Assembly: GCA_025917655.1 (NCBI GenBank)
Contig: CP084609.1
Location: 1,364,001 to 1,428,000, forward strand
DNA: 64,000 nucleotides
DNA from: Chlorella sorokiniana
Lineage: Eukaryota; Chlorophyta; Trebouxiophyceae; Chlorellales; Chlorellaceae
Reading direction: 5' to 3'
Part shown: positions 1 to 10,785 of the stretch, one piece after another
Position numbering within the stretch: the first letter of the stretch is position 1
Layout: every line of letters starts with the position of its first letter
Position numbers and translations under genes: made by a program
Notes under the pieces: generated by a model
The model's database searches: none
What the model saw: only the letters and a program-made list of their open reading frames with translations
Told to the model about the DNA's origin: nothing

Positions 1-482
1 CAGCGAGCCGCCGCCGCAGTACTCCTGCACGATGTGGAGCTGGCCGTCGTGCAGGTACGAGTCGTAGTACCGCACTATGTGGGGGCTGTCCAGCGAGGCC
101 AGCATCTGCAGGGAGGGTGGGTTTTACTCAGAAGCAGCCGTCAGCCCAGCTGTGGTGCTGACCCTGACAGCACTGGTCCAAGGCAGTGAATGCACACGCC
201 TGCACGCTGGGAGAGGAGCGGCCAGAAACGGCCCCGCGGCGGCGACGGCGGCATGCATGCCAACCGATGCCCTGCCCCCACCTGAGCCTCCGCTACGGCC
301 GCAAGCTGGTCCTTGCGGCTCAGGGAGGCCAGCATCACGGCCTTGATGGCGTACAGCTGGCCGTCTTGGCGGCGGCGCGCAACGTGCACGGTGCCCCAGG
401 ACCCGCGGCCGAGCTCTTGCAGGAAGGTGAAGTCGGCGCGGCAGCTGCGCCCGTCGTCGCAGGTATTGTCACTTGCAGTCAT
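1..482 (-). CDS. NIMA-related (NEK-type) Ser/Thr protein kinase, N-terminal part
   Basis: The gene starts at an ATG at 482 and runs off the left edge. Exon 1 (482-282) and exon 2 (105-1) are joined in phase 0 across a GT..AG intron (281-106). Seen directly: a glycine-rich ATP loop GRGSWGTV about 25 residues in, the ATP-anchoring lysine in YAIKAV, then helix C and the hinge region PHIVRYYDS...HIVQEYCGGGSL. The 'MLASLDSPHIVRYYDSY' stretch and the Cys-Gly-Gly-Gly hinge are typical of NEK kinases, which act in centrosome, flagellum and cell-cycle control. The N-terminal extension before the kinase domain is only about 20 residues. The activation loop and C-terminus are outside the window, so activity cannot be judged and the exact NEK subfamily is open; another CAMK/STE-type kinase is a weaker alternative. 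Confidence 0.8.
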
Positions 483-803
483 GTTTGCAGCCGAGAGGGC
501 GGGCTGCCGGCGCGAGGAGCAGAGTTGCGTGAGATGGTGGGCGGGGTTGCCCGAGGAGGCGTTACGGGAAGCCTCTGTTTGCCGAGGGTTTTATATGATG
601 AAGTTAATGTGGATGTGTGAACTTTGGTGGCGAAGCACAATGCGCTATTGCCAGAGCTGACATGGCACCTGCTGCGGTCCCGACCACAGCGCAGCGAGAC
701 AGGCTCGCTGCCAGCCACCTGTGGCCACCCAGAAGAGCCCCTCATCACGCAACGTACTAGTTGCAACGACGTGGATTGAAGTTTTCTTTTCATTGGATAT
801 CCG
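483..803. other. Intergenic region between the kinase and the HPAT-like gene
   Basis: About 320 bases between the kinase start and the stop codon of the next minus-strand gene. It is less GC-rich than the flanks and contains the TATA motif at 589-594. No further gene is supported. Confidence 0.5.
589..594 (-). promoter_or_regulatory. TATA box of the NEK kinase gene
   Basis: A TATAAAA match on the minus strand lies 107 bases upstream of the kinase ATG at 482, in otherwise GC-rich sequence. This placement suits a core promoter with a 5' leader of about 70-80 bases. It is inferred from position and motif only. Confidence 0.5.
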
Positions 804-3451
804 TCATGTTGGCTCAAGCAGCCGCTGCTTGCCGCCGCCGCCCCCGCCACCCGTGCCGCGCGCCGCTGCTGCCGCCGCCTCCAGCCCCAGCACCTCCTTC
901 CAGCGGGAGGCCCCCACCTCCTGCAGCCCCGCGTTAAAAGTCTGCACCTCCAGCAGGATGAGGTCGTAGTCCTCCTTGGAGGTGGGGGCGCCCTTGGGGC
1001 CCACCCGGCCGGAGGGCGTGCGCCAGCCGGGCGCCACGGCGGCGGCAGCGCCTTCAGCGGAGCCTGCGGCGCAGAAACGCAGCGCGGCAGGGGTGAGGCA
1101 CCCGCGAGCACCAGCGTGAGGTGCGAGGGACCTTCGCGGGCTGCAACGCCCATCGCCGCTGCAGCTCCCGCAGCGCGGGAGAGGCCGCAGGCTGAGCATG
1201 CCCGCCCCGCCGCCGCCGCCGCCCAAGCACCTCGTCCTCGTACTTCTGCCCGCGCCAGTCGCGCTTCTCAAACCGCCAGAACTCGGTGTCGTTGCCCTCC
1301 TCCCTCAGCTTGGGGCCCCAAGTGTAGTGAAACTGCAAGGGGGGGGGGGACCCTTTCATAACAGCGGCGGGCTGCTGCGCGAGTGCTCCCCCTGCGGGGA
1401 GGTGGGTCGCTGCAGCGTGCCCCCAGCCCCAGTGGAGGACGCCGTCTGCCTCCTTCCCCTCTCCCCCAAACACACACACACACACACATGCACACAAGGA
1501 ATGTGATCGTCTCCCCGCTGCCCCAGCCTGCACCTGGGTGGCGCGGCCCATGCGCAGGTCGTAGGGGGCTGGATGATGAGGGTGGAGTTGGGCGGGGCCG
1601 CCAGCTCCAGGGCCAGCCGCTCCGCCGCGGCAGCCAGCGAGAAGGCGTACATCTCCCGCACCCACGACAGCGCCTGCACCGCCTGCGGGTCGCCCTCTAT
1701 CTGCACACAGGCGGGGCAGTGGCGGTGATGGTGGGCGGCGGTGTGCGGTTGATGTTGGTTGCTGTCCTGCTCAGAAACGCTGGGTTGCATGCTCGACAGT
1801 CACCAGCGCTGGGCCAACAACAAGGCGCATCTGGGACCATGCGGGTTGCCCTGCGGCACAGCCCTGCAGTGTGGGGGCGCAGGGCACCACCCGGCTTACG
1901 CAGCAGGCAGTCCCTCAACCCCCACCCTTTCTTGCCTGGGTGGCGTATCCCTCCCAGCGAGGCGCCACGCGCAGCCACTCCTCGACGCGAGCCAGCACGG
2001 GGCGGGGCCTGTGTGCGGCACGTCAGACAACGGCCCCAGGCCGGGCGGATAGAGCCGCCGCATGATTGCCTGGGGGAGGTGGCACGGCACACGCAACAAA
2101 GTTGGGCGCAGCGCAGCGGAAGCGCACCAGCCCTGCGGGGTACGCCGCACTTCCCGGCTGCTGGCAGCTGCGAGGCAGCCGCCCGGGGCTGGTTTCTGCG
2201 TGCAAAGAAATCCGCTTCCGCCCAGCACGCAGCCCAAGCTCAGCAGGCGAGGCGGAGGGCTCACCCGCAGAGCGGGGCTCTCGGGCTGCACGTATTGGAA
2301 GCGGAAGGCAAGGGGCGCGCGTCCAACTCCGCAGGGCCGGGCGCCGCCACCGGCTTCAGGAACAGGTAGTCCGTTTCGATCAGGTAGAGCCAGGGGGCCT
2401 GAAAGTGGGTCGGAGTAAAGGTGTGGTGCTCGCCTGTGTGGAGGTGAACGGGCGCCCGGCCGTGAGCGCAGGCGGGTGTTGCGAGATGCAAGCCCATACT
2501 CGTCTGCTTGAACAGTCTTCAAAGCCGCCCCCAGGCTGCTCTTTGGCCCTGCGGCTGCTGGAGCAGCGCCGCCCCGCCCACCTGGATCACTCCAGCGCTG
2601 CGCTGCGCTGCTCGAAGGAACTGGCGCACGGCGGAGGGGCGGTCGGCTACGACGTAGCGGCAGGAGGGCGCCCCCGCCGCGGGGTCCGACCGCCATCGCA
2701 CTCTGCGGCGGGCAGCAACATGGAGAGACATGCTGTCGAAAGGACAAGGAGGCTAAGGTGTACAAGCAGCAGTGCAAGCGGCCACACGAGAGTGCGAGGC
2801 GTTCTGGCCCGCCCCGCCTCCCCCAACACGCCTCCGCCGCCGCCGCCCACCAGGGTGGGGCGGATCCGCCCTGAACGTGGGGATGTAGGGGAGAGCGCGT
2901 CGTGGGCGGTGCGGTGCAGGATGCGCGTGAAGGCGACCATGCTGGCGCCGCCGGCCTGGCGTCGAGCCAGGCGGTACGTGCCGTACAGCGCCAGCGTCTG
3001 CGGCGGGGGCACAATGTGGGGCGGTGGTGGACGGGCAGGCCTCGAGGGGGAGGAAGGATGTGGAGGCTGAGCGGGCGCAAGCTGCCAGGCCTGCCGCAGC
3101 GCGGCCCGACCCGGGGGCGGCTGCAGCGGCAGCGGCAGCGAGCCCGGCGCACGCCTGCACGCTGTGCACGGGAGGAAAGCTCCGCCGCCACAACCCCTGG
3201 GTGCCTCGCCTGGTAGTTGAGGTAGGGGGAGCCGTTGGAGGTGCAGGCCACGTGCACGGCATCCCCGCTGGTGGGCCAGCTGCCGCCGCTGCCGCCCTGA
3301 TCAGGCTGCCCGCCCGCGCGCCCGCCATGCTGCAGGGAGCTCCCCCGGCGCTCCCCGCCACCCACACCCGCGCCCAGACCGCCGCCGGGATGATGACCGC
3401 GAGAAGGGCGAGCGACCTGGCGGGAGTGGCGGCTGTGGCGCGGGCCTCTGC
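804..3451 (-). CDS. Hydroxyproline O-arabinosyltransferase-like glycosyltransferase (HPAT/SGT family)
   Basis: Type II Golgi/ER glycosyltransferase predicted to add sugar to hydroxyproline (or Ser) of secreted and cell-wall glycoproteins. Exons traced: 3451-3210, 2997-2851, 2702-2582, 2398-2265, 2069-1936, 1700-1534, 1332-1231 and 1063-804. Family landmarks in order: a hydrophobic anchor LALLAVIIPAAVW, TSNGSPYLNYQ, GTYRLARRQ, VAFTRILH, PTFRADPPHP, YVVADRPSAVRQF, LYLIETDYLFLKP, FRFQYVQPES, VEEWLRVAPRW, WVREMYAFSLA, the IIQPP + YDLRMGRA pair, FHYTWGPKL and FEKRDW. Two introns (donors near 3209 and 1935) use GC instead of GT. The reading frame jumps inside several exons; the clearest case is a C run at 1564-1568 where one more base would restore QPPYDL. 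The start is unresolved: the exon opening at 3451 follows a clear acceptor, so a first exon lies upstream, perhaps including the ATG at 3713. Confidence 0.75.
1469..1490. repeat. CA/GT microsatellite in an intron
   Basis: A short (ca)n run inside the HPAT-like gene's intron between the WVREMYAF and FHYTWG exons. It reads as GT repeats near the 5' side of the intron on the coding strand, as in several other introns here. Confidence 0.8.
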
Positions 3452-3713
3452 AAGCAAGCAGTGATCGGTGAGGGCTGGCGGTCGGGAGTGAGGGGGCTTG
3501 GGTGGGGGCGGGGGACTGGGAGGGAGGTCAATGAGTGCCGCGAACGTGTATATGCGTGAGTTTGGGTGGAGCGCGGGTAGCAGTGCGGGGGAAGGGGCCA
3601 CGTGCGGGCTTGAGCGGAGATCCTCCACAGCAGAGCAGCGTGCCACAGTGACCACGGCCAAGTGGGGAAGCCAAGTGCACCCTGCCCGCTTGCTTGCCTG
3701 GCCTGTGCGCCAT

Positions 3714-4369
3714 TAGATTTTATGGTCAAGACGTGTGGGGTCCCTTCTTAGGCCAAAGCAGGCGGCATGAGGTGCCTGCCTCGCACGAGCCCCCAGCGCT
3801 GCAGCGGCAGCTGGGTGTCAGCAAGCGGCGCTGGCACCCGCCAACCGCCTGTCGCACCCTGTGCGGTGTGCGACTTGAATGAATGTGGCGGGATGTAAAG
3901 GCTTTCGCAGGGGCTGGGGGCGTCCCGTATCCTCGTGGACGGCAGCTCTGCGAGGCACAGTAGTTGCTGGAGGAGGGGACGTGTGAAGAACTTGAGGTTG
4001 TGTCGCGTGACATCTACAAGAAGGGCTAGCCGACTCCTTCTCAGGCTTGCGCGGTCTTGTGCAGTACGTGCTCATTGGCAGCAGAGTACAGCAGGCGAGC
4101 CAAGCAGGCGTCACCGCTTTGGGATCCTTCTTCCTGCTGCTTCTGTGATCAAAATTAAAAAGGTAGCTATTATAGAAGTAAACAGTGATCATAAACTGGA
4201 AGTGCGCTGACATTAAGGGAAGACTGTGTCAAAAATTTGGCAAGGCGAGCGTCTCAAAAATGGTGCTGGCCGGGCGCAAGCCGGCCAGCAGGCAGCCGCG
4301 CCAGGCGAGGTGAAGAGCTGAGCGCCGGCACTGCAGCTCTCGCATTGTCAGGCGCTGCAACGAAGGTAG
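3714..4369. other. Intergenic region with an AT-rich patch and a perfect hairpin
   Basis: Some 650 bases between the upstream end of the HPAT-like gene and the stop of the AP2 gene, both on the minus strand. It has an AT-rich patch near 4145-4200 that stands out against the GC-rich flanks, and a hairpin at 4264-4290. No conserved coding segment is visible. Confidence 0.5.
4264..4290 (-). repeat. 10-bp stem hairpin in the AP2 gene's 3' flank
   Basis: TGCTGGCCGG at 4264-4273 is the exact reverse complement of CCGGCCAGCA at 4281-4290, with a 7-base loop. It lies 80-106 bases past the AP2 gene's stop codon, so it would form in the 3' untranslated RNA. Confidence 0.6.
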
Positions 4370-7229
4370 CTACTTGCATGCGGCGCCGACCCCTCCGCTC
4401 GAGCGCGGCACCTGGCCTCCTGGCGCCACCGCCGCAGCGGCGTGCACGTGGCGCGCCGCCGCCGCCTGGGCCTGCAGCGCCGCCGCCGCCATGCCGGGGT
4501 GCACCATCAAGGGAGCCATGACTGGCACCATTGCCATCCCGCCAGGCATGCCCGGATGCTGCACCGGGCGTAGCAGAAGGGCACGGCAGCGGCAGGGGCG
4601 GCCTTACCGCCCCCGAACGCCTGCTGCTGCTGCTGCTGGTGGTAGGCTGCCGCCATGGCCGCCGGCATGGCAGCTAGCGGCACCATCTGCGGCATGGCCG
4701 GCACCCCGCAGGGCATGCAGCCCATCTGCATCATCTGCACCATCCGCATGTACTGCTGCTGAGCAGGAGTGTACTGCTGCTGCTGGGCCGGCGACCTCGC
4801 CGGTTGAATTGCGCTGGCGGGCAGCGGCGCGGCCGCGCCGCCCGACTGGCTCTCGCCCTCGCCGCCGCTGCGCAGCCGCTTGCGCTCAGGCTCATGCCCA
4901 GCCTCCTGATCACCTGCCGCGGCTCGCTTGCCCCCAGCCCCCCGCCCGTTGAGGTGCCCGAGTCGGCTGCGGGCGGGCTGGAGTCGGCTGCGGGCGGGAG
5001 TGCCCGCCGTCCGCACGGCTGCTGCTGCTGCTGCCGCGGGGCTGCCGGGGGTGGCGGGCGCGGCGGCCGGCGACGCCTCCGCCTTCACGCCAGCCCCGCT
5101 GCCTGGGTGGGGGCAGCAGGCGCCGGCCCCTCGCACCCCTCTTGCATGCTGCCGGCAGCGGGGGCAGGCTGCGCCGGGAGGCAGGGCGGGCCCGCTGCGC
5201 TGTTGGAGGCGCCCGAACCCGCCGAGGCGCCCTGCTGTGCCCGGTTGAGGCGCAGCGCGCCAGGTCAGCAAAGTCGGCCAGCAGCTGTAGTTCCTCGGGG
5301 CTGAGCGTTGAGGGAAGGGGGAAGATGAAGAAAGGTGAGGTGAGATGAGGCAAATGCACGTGGTTGCGTGCGTGTGCCACTGTTTTCCCTGTTTCCAGTC
5401 CCGGCTTCTCGCGCGCCAGCCTCTCCCTCCCCCAGCAGCCAAGCCGAACACGGCATCACCCCCAAAGGACCGCAGCCCGCCGCCGACCCGCCCGCACCTG
5501 GGGTTGCAGCCGTCGTCGCCGCCAGGGCTCCAGTGCAGGTCGGCGGGGCGGGCGTGCCGCGGCGGGAGCCCGCTGCCGCCGCTGCAGCTCCCCCAGGCCC
5601 TCCTGGCCGCTGTGCCCGGCGCTGTCCTTCCCCCAGTCGCCCGCGAAAGCGTGCAGCACGGGCGGCCGCTTGGCCTCGCGGCCGCCGCCGCCCCGCGGCA
5701 TGCGGATCGAGGGGCCCAGGTCGCGGGGGCGGGGGCGCCCGCTGCGCGCGCCGCCGCTGCCGCCGCCGCCAGCTCGCCGTGCGCGGCGGCGGCTTCGCGG
5801 CAGCGCAGCGTGACCGAGGCGCGGCTGCGGCCGGGCCGGGCGCCTGCCGCCGAGTAGTTGAGCTGGAGGAGGGAGCCCACGCAGCCAAAGCTTTCCACCT
5901 CCGCCAGCGGGATGCAGGTCCAACTGCGGCGCGAGAGGGAAGCAGGGCGGCCGATGAGAACAGCAGCGGGCGGGCGACTGGCAATACGGGCGGCTGTGGT
6001 GTGGCACGGCAGCTGCCTGCCCCCGCGCCCCTGGCCAGCCCAAACACGCTGCTGCTGGAGCTGCTGCTGGAGGCGGGGAGGCCCCCAGACAGCCGCCCCG
6101 CCCCGCCCCCAGCCCCGCCCCGCCCCGCCCCGCCGCCGCCCACCCGCCGCGGAAGAGGTGCACGCCCCGCCCGTTGATGCGCAGCTCCTGGGCCGCCCCC
6201 AGCCGCGCAGCCTCGGCATCAGTCACGAGGAAGCGCCGCCCGCAGCCCTCTGCGCCGAGCGGGAGGGAGGCAGCAGGCGATGTGTTTGCCGCCCGGACAC
6301 GGCAGGCAAGTGCGGGGGAGGCACACGTTGTCTTCATTGGCCAGCTGCAGAGGCAGGGGCTGCGTGCTGGGGGGTCTGCATGGCTGTCGGGGCTGAGAGC
6401 GCTGCCAGCGGCCGCACTGGCGCCAGCGCACCGAAAGGCACTAGGGCTCGCAGCGTGCCGCCGGCTGCCATGCGTGCCAGGTGCAGGCGCAGCCCCTCCC
6501 AGTCCTCAACCGCAAGCACTTCTTCCAGCACGGCGGGCGGGTACCAGGCAACTGCAGCGGCGGCAGCGGGGGAGGGGGCAGGGCGGGGAGAGGGGCAGCA
6601 GGCCCGGGTGAAGGCGGAGAGCAGGCAGCACACCCAGCAGGCGCAGGCCGCCCTAGCTGCCCCATGCGGCCTCCCCGCCGCCCGCGCCGCTGGCAGCCCG
6701 TCGGCTCACGTGGGAAGTTGTAGCGGGTGCAGGCGGCGGGGTTGTTGCCCTTGGCGCGGTGGCTCCACACCCCTGCAAGGTCATATGCCACCGCCGCCTC
6801 GGCCTGCCCGCACCGCAGCGTCAGCGCGTGCCGCTTGCCCCGGATCTACGGCGGCGGCGCACGCAAGGGGTGCTGATGCGTCAGGCTTCATTCGGCAGGT
6901 CAGCGCGGGTTGGGGGAGGGCCTTCCCAGCGCGGGCAGATGGGGCTGGGTGGAGGGGCCGCACGGGCCGCAAAAGCAGCAGCGGCGGCGTGACGAGGGTA
7001 CTCAGGGCTGGGGGCCAGCACAACGTCGTGATCTCCAGCGCTGCCTTTGCTGCTGTCCCGGTGTCCGTCATGCTGCGGCAGCACAGCCCCGGCGGCTCCC
7101 CCTCACCTGGAAGGCCATTGACCAGACGTCGCCCCTGGCGCTGCGCTGCATGCCCTTGGCCCAGCGTGGCTCAGCGGCCGCCGCATCCGCAGTGCCGTCG
7201 CTGCCCGCCAACACAAGCTCCACACCCAT
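4370..7229 (-). CDS. AP2-domain transcription regulator with Gln/Met-rich C-terminus
   Basis: One AP2-type DNA-binding domain is split over two exons: WAKGMQRSARGDVWSMAFQ at the end of exon 7229-7107, then IRGKRHALTL...AVAYDLAGVW...YNFP in exon 6845-6710. The AYDLA..W..RAKG..NFP ending is the AP2/ERF signature. Further exons: 6551-6432 (AWYPPAVLEEVLAVEDWE), 6249-6144 (FLVTDAEAARLGAAQEL), 5923-5498 (IPLAEVESFGCVGSLLQLNY) and 5300-4370, all joined with consistent phases at the first four junctions. The last exon holds ELQLLADFADLA, a KRLR basic patch, a poly-Gln tract near 4621-4640 and a Met-rich tail. A frame change near 4573 inside a CCC run would be repaired by one base. The start is uncertain: the ATG at 7229 sits directly after a possible intron acceptor, so more protein may lie upstream. 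Targets are unknown. Confidence 0.65.
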
Positions 7230-7891
7230 CCCTGCAGCAACGGCAGGCCAGCCGGCTAAAGTTCTCGGCCCGAGGGTGGGTTTGAGGCGGCAGGTGCATA
7301 GCGCCGCTGGGCGCAGGCGCCCCAGCTGAGACAGGTGGGCGGGCTTGGGGCGGAGGAGCCAGATGTCGATTTGAAGGTTGGCATCGGCAGCGCTTCCATT
7401 CGAAAATGCGCCCAGGTTCCCCCGAAGAGCAGCGGAAGCAACCTGCCTTATGATGGGTTGGCCGGCTGCCGTTGTGTTCCTGAGGGCCGCTGGTCCGTCC
7501 AATATCAGCCGTGATGCTGCCCGCTTGCAAGATGAGTGAGGGCCTGGCCCAGGAGGCAAAGCTCTTTCGGCTGACTTTTGGGTGAGGTTCGTGATGGTGG
7601 TGCCCAAAGGAGCTTGCTATGCCCCCGTGGCAGCCCAGGCAGACATAAATGCACAGGACACAATGGGGCGGCACTGGAAGGCAGCAAGAGCGAGTTCTGA
7701 GCATGGCGTGTGCCAGGCTGGTGCCAGCAGGGCTTTGGGATGGCGGGGCATGATCTTTGCCTAACTGAGGGACAGCATCGCTGCGCCCATACTGCAAAAC
7801 CCTGATAAGCAGGGAGCATCGACCCTTTGAAGCACCATCGCCGCCGTACAATCTGCAGAGCCGCCTGTTAGCTGTGGGACAGCGCCAAACC

Positions 7892-9613
7892 ATGTCGTTG
7901 TTGAGTCACATGGTATCGCAAACTACAGTCATAGGAGTTGGACGTCCCCTGCGGCCGCTCCCGGCCACGATGGCAGCGCCGCGTCAAAGGCTGCCGCTGC
8001 AGCGCGTTTTGCAGCCGCCGCGGGACCCCGTCTTGCCAGCCGTGTTGCCTCCGCGGCCAGGATGAGCGGCCAGGGATTCTAGCGGCAGCCGCCCGCCTGC
8101 CGCAGCGCCTGGCAAGCCCAGGCCTGGCACGCACGCTTGCGGGGTGTGTGGGAGCGCTGGCCCTGGCGGCCGCGCTGCCGGCAGTCGCCCAGGCAGCCGC
8201 CAGCGCAGCAGCCGGCTCCGGCGGCGGCGGGCTGGCCGCCATGGCCAAATGTGAGCGCACCTGGCCGCACGCCTGGCTGTCCGCGGGCGGCGATGCCCTG
8301 CAACCGCTGGCCTGCGGCTGGGCCATGCACCTGTGCAACGTTGCTCCAGCGCCGCTGCCTCCCCCCACCCACGACGCTTGCGCATACAACCTCCTGCCCG
8401 TGCAGCCGCCCTGTCGTTTGTGCTGCACCTGGACGTTCACCTGGGGGAGCTTGCGGCCCGCTACGGCGCCACCACCTACGCCATCCTCTTTGCCATTGTG
8501 TTTGCCGAGACAGGTGGGGGAGCGGGGTGTTCGAGGGGGTTCAAGAACTGCCCGCCAGCCGCGCAGGGAGACAACCGACGGGCTTGCCAGGCCAGGCTCC
8601 TTCCAGGAAGCCCGGCAACAGAGGCAACAACCGCCCCTGCCTTCTTGTCCGGCTGCGGCCGACGGGGCATGGGTCGAAGGCTCGCCGACGGCGCGATGAG
8701 GTGGCGCTCCCGCTGTCGCCCCCCCGCTGCGCCCGCTGAGCAGGCCTGGTGGTGACGCCCTTCCTGCCGGGCGACTCGCTGCTGTTCGCCACGGGGGCCT
8801 TGGCCGCGCTGGGCACGCTGAGCCTGCCCGCCCTGCTGGCCTGCTACGTCGTCGCCGCCACCCTGGGCGACGCCGTCAACTACGCCAGTGAGCGCGGGGA
8901 GGGGTGGTGCGGCTGTGGGTGTGGAGAAACGGCGGAGAGGGGGCTGTGCGTGTGCGGGCGCAAGTGCTGCTGCATGCCGGGTGCCTGGCAGCCGCCTGGC
9001 AGGTCGGCGCCCTCCTGCCCCAACCCTGATCCGCCCCCTCTGCGCCTCCCTGCCCCCGCCCCCGCAGTCGGCAACAGGCTGGGCGGCGCCGCCTCAAGTC
9101 GCGGCTGCTCAAGCGCGAGCACCTCGCCAAGACTGAGCAGTTCTACGCAAAGTACGGCGGCAAGACGGGTGCGGCCCCCGCTGCCGCTCTTGTCCTCGGT
9201 TTGCGAGATGATCGGGCGTGGCCGTCGATGCGCCGCTTGGCTGCCCTGCCCGCCGCCTACCGCTGCGATGATCAGGGCATGGGCTGCCTTGTCGACGAGA
9301 CAGCCGGCCGCGTCACCGCCTGTGTGCCAGCAGCAGGGCAGCCCCTTCGGTGCCGCCTGCCGCGCGCTGCACCGCACCTCATGCCCCCTTGCGCACAACC
9401 AACGCTCCCCCCGCTGGCGCGTGCGCCCCCCCCCCCCTCAGTCGTGCTGGCCCGCTTCGTGCCCATCGTGCGCACCTTTGCGCCGTTTGTGGCTGGGGTG
9501 GGCTCCATGCCCTACTCCCAGTTCGCCCTGTACAACGTGCTGGGGGCGCTGCTGTGGACCGGCGTCTGCGTGGGTGAGCCGTGCCGGGGTTGGACGGAGA
9601 GAAATCGGGGGAG

Positions 9614-9644
<31 letters not shown>

Positions 9645-10158
9645 GGGGGGGGCGCGCGCGGCGGCGGCGCTGTTTTAAAGGCCCGCGCAGGCGGCGATGC
9701 CAGGCAGTGGCACCCCGGCCGCTGGGCGGTGCTGCAGACATGCCTTGCTTGGCGGACCCTTTGGCTTCCCCCTGCCGACCGCGCTGCCCCGAAGCTCCCC
9801 ACATGCGCAGGCGCCGGCTACCTTCTGGGCAACATCCCCGCAGTGCACGACAACTTCTCTCTGGTGGTGCTGGCGGTGGTGGTGGTGTCCCTGCTGCCCA
9901 TCGCCTGGGAGGTGTACGTCGCCCGCAGAGAAGCTGCAGCCGCGGCGGCCGCCCGGCGGCAGCGGCCGAGGCAGCCGAGGCGGCGGCTGCCGCCACCACG
10001 CCCCCGCCGCGGCCGCTGCGGTGGCGGCAGCAGTGCCGCCGGTGCAGCCGCCTGCGGTGACGGCGGCGGCGGGCCAGGCGGTGCAGAGGGCAAAGGAGAA
10101 GCTGCGGCAGTCGGCGCCCGAGGGGGCGGAGGGGGCGGCCGACTCGCCAGAGCAGTAG
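7892..10158 (+). CDS. DedA/VTT-domain (SNARE-associated) membrane protein, probably organellar
   Basis: Exons 7892-8250, 8406-8513, 8744-8887, 9068-9168, 9442-9573 and 9811-10158. Core landmarks of the VTT/DedA fold: [50 protein letters not shown] and [21 protein letters not shown]. The F.PGDS and ARF.P..R.F...AG motifs are the re-entrant loops and conserved Arg of this family of lipid scramblases/transport-related proteins. The N-terminus is Ala/Arg-rich with a hydrophobic stretch, [20 protein letters not shown], resembling a plastid transit plus thylakoid-type signal, as in bacterial-type DedA homologues of algae; this is inference. Exon phases agree at every junction. Frames slip in the transit region, at the [12 protein letters not shown] segment (about 9078) and in the Ala-rich tail, so the exact start and tail are unsure. 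Confidence 0.8.
9612..9652 (+). repeat. GT repeat plus 25-base G run in an intron
   Basis: Within the last intron of the DedA gene, a (gt)n run is followed by 25 uninterrupted G (9628-9652) and then GC repeats. Such a run is prone to length error in assembly and could form G-quadruplex structure in the transcript. Confidence 0.9.
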
Positions 10159-10785
10159 CGAGGGCGGGCGCCACTCACCCTTGCCTGTATGCCCCCAGGC
10201 AGCCTGCGCTGGAGCGCTGGACGCCGCTGTTGCGTGTTTACCCGAACCCCAGCTTGCGCCCTGTGCCGTTGCTGACCTGCAGCGCACCGCACTGTGCCCA
10301 TCTGACTCTTTCAGCACCATTGCCACTCTCGCGTCCCCCTAAAATGTTCCATGTTACATGTTTGCAGCGAGGCATAAAGAGTGGCAACAGTTAAGACAGG
10401 TATCCGGGGACAAGAAGCGCAAGTGTTGGCGTATCACGGTACAATTGCAGGGCGCAGTGGCACAAACGCTGCCATGCGCTCAGCAGCCGCCCCGAAGCAC
10501 TTGTTTCTCAACCTGCGTCGTGCAGCGGCCGAGAGTGCAGCGGGATGCAGGGGTCAGGCCGGGGCTGCGGGCATCCCCACCAAGTCTGCCGCTGCAGGGG
10601 CCAGACACAGCGTGCCCAGCGCAACCTGGTGCCTGCACCGTGGGTCCACCTGCCGTCGGCCCCTGTCGGTCGCCTGCTGACCCCACGGCCCCTTCAAACA
10701 CACAACAAACACACAAACACACACATATACACATGCGAGCGCCCGCGATGCAAGGAAACCTCGGAGCGGAGGCGCCGCCCCGGGC
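10159..10785. other. Intergenic region between convergent DedA and P4H genes
   Basis: About 630 bases between two convergent stop codons. It contains a TTACA/TGTAA motif at 10354-10358 usable as a minus-strand poly(A) signal, and a CA repeat at about 10695-10730. No gene is supported. Confidence 0.5.

Noticed and set aside
1896-3365. Single long minus-strand open frame of nearly 490 codons over the HPAT-like gene
   Set aside because: In GC-rich DNA stop codons are rare; this frame covers introns and only parts of it match the family.
804-3451. Calling the HPAT-like gene a pseudogene because of repeated frame changes
   Set aside because: Family motifs are preserved on both sides of each change, and the same kind of break affects many housekeeping genes in the window, so assembly error is more likely.
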